From Xanthobacteraceae bacterium (GTDB taxonomy: Bacteria; Pseudomonadota; Alphaproteobacteria; Rhizobiales; Xanthobacteraceae), in contig JAFAXD010000468.1 in assembly GCA_019241285.1 (NCBI GenBank), forward strand, positions 1-55,804: DNA of 55,804 nt, in the 5' to 3' direction. Shown piece after piece: positions 9,006 through 17,034 of the stretch (position 1 is its first letter; each line of letters opens with the position of its first letter). The position numbers were made by a program, and so were the translations under genes. A model generated the notes under the pieces. The model was not told the DNA's origin. It ran no database searches and saw only the letters and a list, made by a program, of their open reading frames with translations.

Positions 9006-9365
9006 CTACGGCTTCCTGCCAGGTGTTGGTGGTTTGGCTTTGGCCTGTTCTTCCTCCCGGCGCAGCCGGGAATCCCGCATCATTTCCAGGCAAACCAGAA
9101 GTTCGACGTAGCTGTGGGAGCCGCCAACGGCCCCCGAGCCGGTGCACTGGGTGCGCTCGCCAGCGGGGGCTGTCACCCAATGTTTTTCAAGGTCTTTCCG
9201 AGCCGTTTCCTCGCCCGCTACGCAGTTCTCAGTCGTCCTGCCCTGGCTGCCCGATGTCATCGCAACAGCTGCACGACAGGTGCGCGTGATGTCATAGCGC
9301 GGAATCGCATCGGCTATGTTGATGAACAGCGATGAGCCAATGAGAAGTGCTGCATGTGAAAGCAC
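9006..9365 (-). CDS. Small secreted Cys-containing protein
   Basis: A 119-residue protein with a short signal peptide (MLSHAALLIGSSLFINIADA) from a GTG start at 9365, five bases after AAGGGTGA. The mature part reads IPRYDITRTCRAAV, then ENCVAGEE, TQCTG and SYVELLVCLEM. These four spaced cysteines are typical of a small periplasmic family widespread in Bradyrhizobium-like bacteria. The C-terminus is basic and Pro-rich. Function unknown. Confidence 0.68.
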   Translation of the reverse strand: MLSHAALLIGSSLFINIADAIPRYDITRTCRAAVAMTSGSQGRTTENCVAGEETARKDLEKHWVTAPAGERTQCTGSGAVGGSHSYVELLVCLEMMRDSRLRREEEQAKAKPPTPGRKP

Positions 9366-9394
9366 AATGTCACCCTTATTCGGCTATCTCGGGA

Positions 9395-9730
9395 CTAAAG
9401 CTTCGGTTTTTTGGGAGGTTTGCTTGTTTCACGCGCTAGCCTCTGCGCGCGTAGGCGGGCGGTTCGCTGGCGGATGGTGTCGCGCTCTTCCTGGTACTCA
9501 CGCATCGCCAGTTCAGCATCGCGGCGGTCAAATTCGCGAGCGCGGGCCCGGGCCTCGGCGTCGAGCGGCGCATTCGGTTGGTCGTCCTGCTGCTCCTGCT
9601 GCTCTTCGCTTTCAGCTCGTGTTGGAGGAACTGGTGCAGCATTGTCTGAGGTGATGGCGTCATCGTCCTGGCGGTCCATGTCGGCGCCAGATACATTGGC
9701 CTTAGATGTCGGCGTGCGCTTACGAGCCAT
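9395..9730 (-). CDS. Charged hypothetical protein
   Basis: A 111-residue, highly charged protein. A Gln/Glu/Asp-rich middle is followed by a predicted long helix (about 60-100) rich in Arg and Glu and a Lys/Pro-rich tail (ETSKPPKKPKL). The ATG at 9730 was chosen because it lies one base after the stop of the preceding gene, giving a coupled pair. Probably a coiled-coil or nucleic-acid-associated protein; function unknown. Confidence 0.6.
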   Translation of the reverse strand: MARKRTPTSKANVSGADMDRQDDDAITSDNAAPVPPTRAESEEQQEQQDDQPNAPLDAEARARAREFDRRDAELAMREYQEERDTIRQRTARLRAQRLARETSKPPKKPKL

Positions 9731-9731
9731 G

Positions 9732-10046
9732 TCAGAAGTCGCCAAGTTCGCGATTGAGTTGCTCTTTGGCTGCTTCAGCTTCTTTCAGGTTTCGGGCGTG
9801 ATCGAGAAAGCGCGCCGCAAGGTGCGCCCTGTTGGTCGACAGATTGGCAGATGGACTGAAAGTGCGCTCGACCAAGGCGCGGTAATCGGCGCGAAATTGC
9901 GCCCTGCGCGCCTCATCCGAAATGGCCGTGTGGAGACCGTTAACCCGCCCAAACAGCTTCTCGGATGCGGCCGTGCGTTGAGCCATCGACCGATGAGAAT
10001 TGACGATGCGCCGTATGTCACGTTCCAGCACAACGAGGTCAGTCAT
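9732..10046 (-). CDS. Helical hypothetical protein
   Basis: A 104-residue soluble, mostly helical protein (MTDLVVLERDIRRIVNSHRS, ending KEQLNRELGDF). It has no Cys, signal or membrane segment. Its stop is one base from the start of the downstream charged protein, so the two form a small operon. The family is not recognised. Confidence 0.6.
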   Translation of the reverse strand: MTDLVVLERDIRRIVNSHRSMAQRTAASEKLFGRVNGLHTAISDEARRAQFRADYRALVERTFSPSANLSTNRAHLAARFLDHARNLKEAEAAKEQLNRELGDF

Positions 10047-10095
10047 TTGGCGTGGCTCTCGTTTCGGTCAGGCCAGTCTCTGCCGCTTGGTTCGA

Positions 10096-10509
10096 TCAGG
10101 CGGGACCGCAAGGCTCGGTGCCCATCTCCGCGGGCACCGAGACTTCGACCAATTCGAGGTCGTCGGACGTGGCAATCTCCTGATGCGGCAGCCCCCCTGG
10201 AATCATCACGCTGTCGCCAACGCCAAACCGTTCCTTGCGACCACCGGCAAACTCGAGATCGACCCAACCCCTGAGGATGTAAACAAACTGCATGTCACAG
10301 GTGTGGTAATGCCAGCCGGTTGCGCGATCCATGGCCGACTTTGCCGACGTCACCTGGGCTCGCATCTTCCCGTTGGTGGCCTCGGTGACTCCGAGGTCGC
10401 GATATTGGAAGAAATGACGTCGACCAGGGACATAGTGAGCCTCCTTGGCCGACGATATGGCGAGCTTCATCCCCTCTGCCGGTCGCATGAGTGTCGTTGC
10501 ATCACTCAT
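10096..10509 (-). CDS. Cupin-domain protein
   Basis: A 137-residue single-domain cupin. The metal-binding cupin motifs are recognisable: GWHYHTCDMQFVYILRGWVD (first motif, with His-x-His) and GDSVMIPGGLPHQEI (second motif, with the last His). Such proteins are small metal-dependent dioxygenases, isomerases or sensors, and the substrate cannot be told. The ATG at 10509 has an excellent AAGGAGA six bases upstream; the longer frame to 10635 is rejected. It is probably monocistronic. Confidence 0.83.
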   Translation of the reverse strand: MSDATTLMRPAEGMKLAISSAKEAHYVPGRRHFFQYRDLGVTEATNGKMRAQVTSAKSAMDRATGWHYHTCDMQFVYILRGWVDLEFAGGRKERFGVGDSVMIPGGLPHQEIATSDDLELVEVSVPAEMGTEPCGPA

Positions 10510-10776
10510 CAGGATCTCCTTAGCTGTCTCTGACGGGCTCTCTTTGACGAGGCTCGATTTGCTCGATGTGGACCGTGGCTGCTCAAAGTTCAGTTTATAG
10601 AGCTTCCGCCGCTTTGGCATCGTTGAATTCGGCATCCTATGATTGCATTAAGTTCGCGCCTCGCGGCGGCGCGGAGGGCCGGCGGCTACTGAAATCCGAT
10701 TTGGTCACGATGTCGCCACCAGTTGCTAGCCGGATCTGCCCACAACAAGCTTGCTGACTTCAAAGCTCCCTGGACC

Positions 10777-11382
10777 TCATTGCCAGCGAGACAAAATCGT
10801 CTCGGCATCGGCCGTCTCGATCTGCTCCGAAAAGCGCGTGTGGTACAAGCGCATGAGCATGTCATGACCTTCGTCTGACGAACTGCACAGCGCGTCGCGA
10901 ACCACAATGACGCGATATCCGATGTCGACTGCCCCGAGAACTGTAGCCAGCACGCATACGTCGGTTTCCGATCCGGAGACGATCAACGCATCGGCTTGCC
11001 GTTCCTGCAGATGGGCGAGCAAGCGGGGCTCGGCAAAGCCGGAATAGCGGCTCTTGTCGATAACAGTCGCCGGGGGACAAAGGGCTGCCAACGGCGGCAT
11101 CAGGTCTAACAGGCGTAGATCGAGGTGCGCGCGGGTCGCGGCTCGCCAGCGCGTATAATAGCGTTGCCACATGCCCGGCATTTGCTCCGGCCGCTCGGGC
11201 GGAATAAATCGAGTGAACACGCTGCGCTCCGGATGGAGACGCGTCAAAGCGGTGATCACAGGTAGAACTCGCTCCATCCATGGAGATGGCCAGAGACCGT
11301 CGGCGGAGAAGATCCGTTGCACGTCCACGCAAAGATGCACACTTCGCTCAGTCAATGGAAAAGGTGCCAATTGATTGGCCAT
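10777..11382 (-). CDS. Cysteine hydrolase, isochorismatase family
   Basis: A 201-residue hydrolase of the isochorismatase-like fold. The Asp-Lys-Cys triad is visible as D20 (CVDVQRIF), K110 (IDKSRYSGF) and C143 (SETDVCVLAT). Members hydrolyse amides such as N-carbamoyl compounds, nicotinamide or ureidoacrylate; the true substrate is not evident here. It starts with ATG at 11382 (MANQLAPF). No operon partner overlaps it. Confidence 0.87.
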   Translation of the reverse strand: MANQLAPFPLTERSVHLCVDVQRIFSADGLWPSPWMERVLPVITALTRLHPERSVFTRFIPPERPEQMPGMWQRYYTRWRAATRAHLDLRLLDLMPPLAALCPPATVIDKSRYSGFAEPRLLAHLQERQADALIVSGSETDVCVLATVLGAVDIGYRVIVVRDALCSSSDEGHDMLMRLYHTRFSEQIETADAETILSRWQ

Positions 11383-11470
11383 TGGACAATCAGCTCAACA
11401 TCACTCGTGACAAATTCTTCAGCGCGCGGGAGACTAATGCCGCTGCGCCCGGTCGATCACCGATTGTCGA

Positions 11471-11890
11471 TCACCTACGCCCGCGAGCCGCTTTCTTTTT
11501 GGTCCCGCCTTTGCGAGGCGTTGTTCTCGTCGCCGCTGCCGTCTTGCTTCTATTCGGCTTGCTCCCAGTTCTTTTTTTCCCGGTGTCTTGCGTTTTGGCC
11601 CGGCGGGGCGTGGCAACGCGTTCGCTTGTGCGGGACCGTTTCTTCATCGGCTTCCGTCCCGACGGCGTCGTATCCGTCGATAGTGCCTGCGAGACGCGCG
11701 GTGCAGCCTCATCGGCTTTCTTCTGGCCGCTGCCTAGCGCGTCCGATACTCGTCCGAGCACGACGCCTGCGGCAGCAGAGGCGGCTGCACCAAGTGCGTC
11801 AGTCGCCACGTCCTTGACGCCTTCGGCGCCAACCTTCGCGGCTTTCACAACGGTCTTTTGCGCCGCATCCAAAATAGTTCGCTTGGCCAT
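11471..11890 (-). CDS. Lys/Ala-rich histone-like protein
   Basis: A 139-residue protein. The first half is Ala/Val-rich and helical (MAKRTILDAAQKTVVKAAKV, then GAAASAAAGVVLGRV). The second half is a very basic tail with repeated Lys-Arg-Pro-Thr clusters (KKRSRTSERVATPRRAKTQ and similar). This composition resembles bacterial histone-H1-like DNA-binding tails, so nucleoid association is plausible but inferred. The ATG at 11890 was chosen because GGAGGAAA lies seven bases upstream. Confidence 0.7.
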   Translation of the reverse strand: MAKRTILDAAQKTVVKAAKVGAEGVKDVATDALGAAASAAAGVVLGRVSDALGSGQKKADEAAPRVSQALSTDTTPSGRKPMKKRSRTSERVATPRRAKTQDTGKKRTGSKPNRSKTAAATRTTPRKGGTKKKAARGRR

Positions 11891-12175
11891 GTGCAATTTC
11901 CTCCAGCACGGCAATCCAACAGCGTACCTCGGGCGGCAGCGGACGATGCTCGAGCCGACGCCGCAGGGCACTCTGGTCGACGGTAATTACGCGCGACCAG
12001 ACCCATTGGTTCCATGGTGAGGCGATTTGCGGGAGTTTTTGGGCAACCGCTGGTCCGACGGAGGCGCGCGTCAGGCTTAGGCGGGATGGTGGAGGTGAGA
12101 TCGAACACGTGCGGGCCGGCGCCCGCGAGCGGTTTGGCCAGGGTGCGATAGCCGACGCTCGCAGGCGCCCAAAGT

Positions 12176-12862
12176 TCAGGCCGCTTTCTCTTTCATGTGC
12201 GGGAACATCGCTGCGAAGGCAACCTCATCCATCTCGGTCTTGAACTTGTGTTTGTCCTTAAGGGCGGCAGCCCGCTGTGCCGCCGGCCGGGCGCTGATCT
12301 CGTCCACCAGGCGCTTGAGATTTGGAAGCTTGGCCCAGGCATTCTCGCCCAGGACGTTCGGCACGAGCCGCGCCCAGCCCCAAACCGCCATATCGACGAT
12401 AGTGTACGTGTCGCCCAGCATGTATTTCCGGTCCGCGAGGCGATCGTTGAGAATTTTGAAATGTCGCTGCGCCTCGAAGGCGTAGCGGTTGATTGCGTAG
12501 GGCAGTTTCTCCGGTGCGTATGCGTTGAAATGGACGGACTGGCCCGCATAGGGGCCCACCCCGGAAGCGACGAACATCAGCCATGACAACAATTCACCGC
12601 GGGACTTGGACGTATTCTCGGGAAGGAATTTTCCGGTTTTCTCGGCGAGGTAGAGCAGGATCGCGTTGCTGTCGAAGACCACCGCGCCATCGTCGACGAT
12701 TGCAGGCACTTTCGCGTTCGGATTGATCGCGAGATACTCCGGCTTGTGCTGTTCGCCTTTGCGTGTGTCCACCGGGATGGGGTCGTAGGGAAGTCCGGAT
12801 TCTTCGAGGAAGAGCGCGACCTTCGTCGGATTGGGGGCTCCGCTGTAATAGAACTTCAACAT
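12176..12862 (-). CDS. Glutathione S-transferase
   Basis: A 228-residue GST. The N-terminal thioredoxin-fold domain (1-80) has LKFYYSGAPNPTKVALFLEE, the conserved cis-Pro strand (NAKVPAIVDDGAVVFDSNAI) and the glutathione gamma-Glu-binding region. The C-terminal helical domain (about 90-220) includes MLGDTYTIVDMAVWGW, with its N-capping Asp. It conjugates or reduces electrophiles with glutathione in the cytosol. The overall style is the YfcG/Nu-like bacterial group. AGGAGGAATG precedes the start. Confidence 0.9.
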   Translation of the reverse strand: MLKFYYSGAPNPTKVALFLEESGLPYDPIPVDTRKGEQHKPEYLAINPNAKVPAIVDDGAVVFDSNAILLYLAEKTGKFLPENTSKSRGELLSWLMFVASGVGPYAGQSVHFNAYAPEKLPYAINRYAFEAQRHFKILNDRLADRKYMLGDTYTIVDMAVWGWARLVPNVLGENAWAKLPNLKRLVDEISARPAAQRAAALKDKHKFKTEMDEVAFAAMFPHMKEKAA

Positions 12863-13029
12863 GAATGCATTCCTCCTGGCGGTGGACGGGTGGCGAGTCT
12901 ATCCAAGCTCGTTGCCGCTTGAAACCCTCAGAACATTCCAAAATTGCAAGGAACGATGGATCGGCGCGAAACGGAGGCTTGCGGCTCACGACCGTCTCCC
13001 TAGCGGCCGTTCAGCACTGGCCCTGACGC

Positions 13030-13443
13030 TCAAGAGTTCGAAGCCGGCTGGGTTGGTTGTCTTTGAACATTGCGAAAGCGATCAGACGCTGTCGATAGCC
13101 AAGTTTCGAATTCGGATTTCACGAAATATATCGGCGGAAACGACAACTCTTCTCCGGGCAGGATGGCTACACCTTCCCAATCCTTCGCCGAAAGTCGTAG
13201 TTGCTCTCCCGTGTACAGATCCCGCTGGTAGGCGTTCAAGGCGCCGTGTCTGAGTTCAGTTCGCAGGACAAGATCCACTCGCTTGCGCGTGCTTTCCCAC
13301 TGATCCATTGCGCTGTCCGATTCGGTACCCTCATTGAGCATCGCCCGCAATTCGGCAGCCCGAGGATCCATATCGAAAAGGCGCTCAAAAGCCTCGTCAT
13401 AGCGGATCCCGTTCGTGGGAATATAGTCGCTGATCTCAGCCAT
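13030..13443 (-). CDS. Hypothetical protein
   Basis: A 137-residue soluble, acidic protein with no signal peptide or membrane helix. It starts at ATG 13443 with GAGGGAGC upstream. Conserved-looking segments include IRYDEAFERLFDMDPRAAEL and KDWEGVAILPGEELSFPPIY. The family is not recognised. It is the last clear gene before the repeat-rich interval. Confidence 0.6.
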   Translation of the reverse strand: MAEISDYIPTNGIRYDEAFERLFDMDPRAAELRAMLNEGTESDSAMDQWESTRKRVDLVLRTELRHGALNAYQRDLYTGEQLRLSAKDWEGVAILPGEELSFPPIYFVKSEFETWLSTASDRFRNVQRQPTQPASNS

Positions 13444-13807
13444 TTGCTCCCTCGTCGCAATGCCACGCCGGCCGGCCGTGCAGCTCTCAGGACCCGAGCT
13501 CGCAAATTGCCGATTACGGCGGCGTCCCGGGATGACACCCCCCGCGAGGTCACGTCTTAGATGACGCCAATGCCATAGATGACCTCGCTACGCCATACAT
13601 GACACCCACGTCGGCGAGGTCTGATACTTAGATGACACCCTGCACATAGATGACACTCTACACATAGATGACAGCGATGCGCACGGATGGTGCTGAATGC
13701 GATCCGCAAGTCGACAGGCGTGCGCTTTCTCTGATTCACAAAGTCAAACAGCCCGGCGCAGCCGTGCGGCTCGCCGAGACGGATTCATCAGTTTTGCAAA
13801 TTGATTG
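13444..13807. other. Gene-poor interval with insertion-sequence-end-like repeats
   Basis: No convincing gene is present here. The interval holds seven copies of a GATGAC-centred repeat between 13531 and 13672, listed separately. Apparent Cys-rich translations across it come from the repeats themselves. Confidence 0.6.
13531..13672 (-). repeat. Cluster of GATGAC repeats, 18-bp periodicity
   Basis: (C/G)ATGAC occurs in the same orientation at 13531, 13560, 13578, 13598 (as CATGAC), 13631, 13649 and 13667. Spacings are 29, 18, 20, 33, 18 and 18 bases. On the minus strand the best units read TGTCATCTATGTG plus five variable bases. Multiple short subterminal repeats beginning with TGT are typical of some insertion-sequence ends (IS481/IS21-like), so this may be a relic end. 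No transposase is adjacent. Confidence 0.55.
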
Positions 13808-14068
13808 TCAAATATTTCGTGTCGGCGTGGGCGCTATCTCGAGTGGCGAGCGTATGATCCGTGGATCGATTCCGCACAGACCGGCCGATCGCAATCGAAT
13901 AGGATTTCGCTCACCCGCGCGAGCAGCCTTGAGAATACGAAAGGCGATCTGAACCTTCAGCGCAGATGTTCTCGCCTCAACGGGAATGCTTTGTTCGGCT
14001 TCGACCAAGACTCGTTTCAACAGCGCAAGCGTGTCTGGATCGAAATTCGCTTCGATTTGCTCTGCCAT
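13808..14068 (-). CDS. Small hypothetical protein
   Basis: An 86-residue protein. Its first 60 residues (NFDPDTLALLKRVLVEAEQS, then ARTSALKVQIAFRILKAARA, then GERNPIRLRSAGL) fit a small helical family common in Bradyrhizobium-type genomes. Family members usually end soon after the RLR motif; here the frame runs on for about 20 unrelated residues, so the end may be altered. It sits between two repeat clusters. Confidence 0.55.
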   Translation of the reverse strand: MAEQIEANFDPDTLALLKRVLVEAEQSIPVEARTSALKVQIAFRILKAARAGERNPIRLRSAGLCGIDPRIIRSPLEIAPTPTRNI

Positions 14069-14161
14069 TTTGTCTCGTTCGGTTGGTTAGATTAAAAGAC
14101 GTTAGGAGCTTTTGGCTGCGTAGAGATTGCGGGTAGGTGAAATTTTATTAACGTCCTCGGG

Positions 14162-14227
14162 CGAGCCTTGGCTTCTCGTGCGTGAGATTGCTCGAATTGT
14201 GTGCGCTTTCGAACCAATGCCGAAGCT
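14162..14227 (+). repeat. Left copy of a 66-bp direct repeat
   Basis: This matches 24778-24843 in the same orientation at 61 of 66 positions. It begins CGAGCCTTGG and contains the identical stretch GTGCGTGAGATTGCTCGAAT. The flanks do not match. The two copies bracket the first organosulfur module. In both copies one minus-strand frame reads WFE-x-AHNSSNLTH, so the repeat may be a fragment of a gene. Confidence 0.8.
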
Positions 14228-14256
14228 GGACCGAAGAATTGCGACCCGCTGTCATA

Positions 14257-14299
14257 GATGACGCTGCTCGCATAGATGACGTGCCTTCGCATAGGTGAC
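14257..14299 (-). repeat. Second cluster of GATGAC repeats
   Basis: GATGAC at 14257 and 14275 and GGTGAC at 14294 are each preceded by CATAG or CATA, with spacings of 18 and 19 bases. They have the same orientation and period as the cluster at 13531-13672. Together the clusters bracket the small gene at 13808-14068, as the ends of a decayed mobile element might. Confidence 0.5.
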
Positions 14300-14600
14300 G
14301 TCGTGCATTTCGTGTCTCGACCAGCGGCTCGAGAAGGGGATTGCAGGAACCCCGATGCGGAGCCGCGGCGACGTTTTTCGTAAGGCAGCATTTTTGCGAA
14401 AGATCATTTGGCCGTTGCCCGTGGCGATAGCGCGGCAGAACTGCGGCTCATCGGAAAATTACTCATCAGTTTTGCGTGAATCTTGTCAAACGCTTTCTCA
14501 CCAAGAATTGGATTGCCTCCGCTCGAGACGCTGTCACGCGTGGGTCGAGCGGACGTTTATCTATGTGATGCGGAAACAGCTTGCTTTCTTGGTGGAAAAG

Positions 14601-14623
14601 TCTATTAAAAAAGTATACGATTG
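14601..14623 (+). promoter_or_regulatory. AT-rich 23-bp motif, copy 1
   Basis: An AT-rich island in GC-rich DNA. It begins TCTATTAA and carries TATACGATTG at its end. It matches the motif at 15829-15851 at 17 of 23 positions and the minus-strand motif at 33775-33797 at 15 of 23. It ends seven bases before the ATG of the monooxygenase gene, which has no ribosome-binding site. It could be a promoter of a near-leaderless mRNA or an operator. Confidence 0.45.
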
Positions 14624-14630
14624 CTCGATC

Positions 14631-15806
14631 ATGACCGTCATCACCACCAAAATCGACCGACAAGACCCGTTCGTCGGGGTCGTGGACGCCTTCGCGGCCG
14701 GCGCAGAAAAGCATGACCGGCTCGGGACCGTGGCGCACGAGAGCCTTCACGTCGCGGCGCGCGCCGGTTTGCAAACTCTCACAGTGCCGCGCGCGATGGG
14801 CGGCTTGGGGGCGGGGCTCGCGGAAACGGCCAGCGTGGCGCGGCGCCTGGGCGCGGCCGATCCCGCAGCAACCTTGATCCTCGCCATGACCTGGATCCAG
14901 CATGCACACGTCGCAATGGAACGGCGGTGGCCTGAGCGGGTCTATCGCGAGGTCGTGCGAGACGCGTTCGCCGGACGCGGGTTGCTCAATGCGTTGCGCG
15001 TTGAACCTGAACTTGGGACGGTCATGCGCGGCGGCATTCCAGCCTCGACTGCACGCGCTACGCCGGAAGGATGGCGTCTGAGCGGACGCAAGATCTACTC
15101 AACCGGCGCCTCGGTTCTCAACTGGTACAATGTGTTCGCGCGCACGGACAGCGACAACCCGCAAGTCGGCTATTTCCTGGTACGCGCCGGAACGCCGGGC
15201 ACACGTATCGAGGCGGCGTGGGACCATCTGGGAATGCGCGCCAGCGACAGCCATGATGTCGTGTTCGAAGACGCGCTGGTGCCGAAAGATTATGCAGTCG
15301 ATGTCCGGCCGGCGAGCGCATGGAGACAAGTGCCCCCGCTGCACGCCGCCTGGTTTTCGCTCACCGTATCGGCGATCTATCTGGGCATTGCCGATGCGGC
15401 GCGGGACTGGCTGATCGGATTTCTGCGTTCGCGGACGCCGACCAATCTCGGCCGGCCATTGGCAACGCTCGAGCGTATGCAAGTCGCGATTGGCGAGATT
15501 GAGGCGCTGCGCACCACCGCCGCAACAATGTTGGCCTCCACCGCGCGCAAGGCGGATACCACTCCCGCCGAGCTGAGCCCCGAAGAGCCGGGGTTGGTCA
15601 AGCACCTCGTCTCCGAGAGCGCGATTGAAATCGTGCAGAAGGCGAGTGCATTGATCGGCAATCCGGCGCTGACGCGCGCGCATCCGCTCGAACGGCATTT
15701 GCGGGATGTTCTGTGCGCCCGAGTCCACTCACCACAGAGCGACAGCGTCTTGAAAGCAGCAGGAATCGCGGCGCTAGGACCATTTGTAGAATCCGTTGCT
15801 CGGTAA
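14631..15806 (+). CDS. Acyl-CoA dehydrogenase-fold flavin monooxygenase (DszC/SfnB-like)
   Basis: A 391-residue protein with the acyl-CoA dehydrogenase fold: an N-terminal helical domain (HDRLGTVAHESLHVAARAGL, PRAMGGLGAGLAE), a middle beta-domain (EGWRLSGRKIYSTGASVLNW, WDHLGMRASDSHDVVFEDAL) and a C-terminal helical bundle. This architecture and the neighbours match the flavin-dependent DszC/SfnB group, which oxygenates organosulfur compounds with reduced flavin and O2, rather than a beta-oxidation enzyme; I see no convincing catalytic Glu. It is the first gene of the island. The ATG at 14631 follows an AT-rich motif and has no clear ribosome-binding site; an alternative start lies at 14564. 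Confidence 0.82.
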   Translation: MTVITTKIDRQDPFVGVVDAFAAGAEKHDRLGTVAHESLHVAARAGLQTLTVPRAMGGLGAGLAETASVARRLGAADPAATLILAMTWIQHAHVAMERRWPERVYREVVRDAFAGRGLLNALRVEPELGTVMRGGIPASTARATPEGWRLSGRKIYSTGASVLNWYNVFARTDSDNPQVGYFLVRAGTPGTRIEAAWDHLGMRASDSHDVVFEDALVPKDYAVDVRPASAWRQVPPLHAAWFSLTVSAIYLGIADAARDWLIGFLRSRTPTNLGRPLATLERMQVAIGEIEALRTTAATMLASTARKADTTPAELSPEEPGLVKHLVSESAIEIVQKASALIGNPALTRAHPLERHLRDVLCARVHSPQSDSVLKAAGIAALGPFVESVAR

Positions 15807-15828
15807 GACCTCGTTTATGCGATTATAA

Positions 15829-15851
15829 TCTATTGACTTAATATACTATTG
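15829..15851 (+). promoter_or_regulatory. AT-rich 23-bp motif, copy 2
   Basis: It begins TCTATTGA and ends with TATACTATTG. It lies between the DszC-like gene and the SsuD-like gene, 64 bases before the latter's ATG. It matches copy 1 at 17 of 23 and the minus-strand copy at 33775-33797 at 17 of 23. It is probably a promoter element or an operator of a shared regulator. Confidence 0.45.
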
Positions 15852-15915
15852 TCGGCCAAATCGACAGCGTCACAAACGGTTTACCGGCACCCCAGCGGAG
15901 CTGCAGGCCAGCATC

Positions 15916-17007
15916 ATGTCAGTCGAATTCATTGGCTACGTTCCGTCGCGCCATTCCTCCGAGATCTTTCCTCCGGCGGGCGCCGTCGTCGATCGCGCCT
16001 ATATCGAGGCCAGCGCTCGGGCGCATGAAGCGGCGGGGTTTGATCGCGCCCTCGTGGCATTTCATTCGACGAGCCCGGAAAGTCTGCTGATTGCCGCCTA
16101 TGCGGCTTGGGCTGCACCTGCGCTCGGCGTCATGATCGCGCACCGGCCGGGCTTCACCACGCCAACCTTGGCGGCGCGCCAATTCGCGACGCTTGATCAG
16201 CTGACCGGCGGCCGGACCGCGATCCACATTATCAGCGGCGGCAACGATGCCGAGCAGCGCCAGGATGGTGATTATCTCAGCCATGATGAGCGTTACGCGC
16301 GCACCGACGAATACCTCGATGTTCTGCGCGCGATCTGGACCAGTCGCGAACCCATTGACCACGTCGGCCACTACTACCGGTTCGATCGCGCCTTCGCCGA
16401 GGTCAAGTCGGTCCAGCAACCACATATCCCGGTGTTCTTTGGCGGCTCGTCGGACGCCGCAATTGCGGTCGCAGGCAAGCATGCCGACGTCTATGCGCTA
16501 TGGGGCGAGCCGCTGGCCGAAGTGCGCGATACCATCGCGCGGGTGCGCGCGGCGGCAGCGGCTTACGGACGATATCCCCGGTTCAGCGTTTCATTCCGCC
16601 CGATCCTTGGCGAAACCGAAGCGAAGGCCTGGGTTCGCGCGGAGGCGATTCTTGCGCGCGTGCGCGAGGTCCGTGCAAGTGCCGGGCTCGGTGCACCGGC
16701 CAAACCTGCCAATATCGGTTCACAGCGGTTGCTGGCGGCGGCTGCCCAAGGACGCCGCCTCGACAAACGCCTGTGGACTGCGGTTGCGGCAGAGACCGGC
16801 GCGCGGGGCAACACGACAGCGCTGGTCGGTACGCCGGACCAAGTCGCCGACGCGTTGCTCGATTACTACGAACTCGGCGTCAGCACATTCCTCATTCGCG
16901 GCTTTGATCCACTTGCCGACGCCGCCGAATACGGCCGCGACTTAATCCCTCTCACACGCAAGCGCGTAGCGGAGCGCATCCGCAGGTCCGCGCACGCCGC
17001 CGAGTAA
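15916..17007 (+). CDS. SsuD-like LLM flavin-dependent monooxygenase
   Basis: A 363-residue FMNH2-dependent monooxygenase of the alkanesulfonate/dimethylsulfone group, which cleaves C-S bonds to release sulfite or sulfinate. Family landmarks are TPTLAARQFATLDQLTGGRT, HDERYARTDEYLDVL, PVFFGGSSDAAI, DVYALWGEP (the SsuD active-site Trp), GSQRLLAAA (Arg) and a conserved Tyr in LLDYYELG. Compared from memory with E. coli SsuD, the RLH dipeptide region reads SFR, so the Arg and His that help catalysis are replaced. Substrate may therefore differ from simple alkanesulfonates. It needs a separate flavin reductase. Confidence 0.88.
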   Translation: MSVEFIGYVPSRHSSEIFPPAGAVVDRAYIEASARAHEAAGFDRALVAFHSTSPESLLIAAYAAWAAPALGVMIAHRPGFTTPTLAARQFATLDQLTGGRTAIHIISGGNDAEQRQDGDYLSHDERYARTDEYLDVLRAIWTSREPIDHVGHYYRFDRAFAEVKSVQQPHIPVFFGGSSDAAIAVAGKHADVYALWGEPLAEVRDTIARVRAAAAAYGRYPRFSVSFRPILGETEAKAWVRAEAILARVREVRASAGLGAPAKPANIGSQRLLAAAAQGRRLDKRLWTAVAAETGARGNTTALVGTPDQVADALLDYYELGVSTFLIRGFDPLADAAEYGRDLIPLTRKRVAERIRRSAHAAE

Positions 17008-17034
17008 TTGCATCTGACGCAAGGAGTTCATTCA

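Larger units (their letters stand above)
14069..14630. other. Gene-poor interval upstream of the organosulfur island
   Basis: This stretch holds one copy of the 66-bp direct repeat (14162-14227), a second small cluster of GATGAC repeats (14257-14299) and the AT-rich candidate promoter/operator at 14601-14623. No convincing gene is seen; open frames here lack a family look and a ribosome-binding site. Confidence 0.6.

Noticed and set aside
11845-12108. Minus-strand frame between the histone-like gene and the GST gene
   Set aside because: It overlaps the histone-like start in another frame, has no ribosome-binding site and looks non-coding.
13557-13739. Minus-strand frame with CHLC and CAGCH motifs resembling a zinc finger
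   Set aside because: The Cys-His pattern is simply the translation of the 18-bp GATGAC repeats; no start signal or family.
13531-14299. CRISPR array
   Set aside because: The repeats are short (about 11-13 conserved bases), irregularly spaced, with no uniform spacers and no cas genes nearby.
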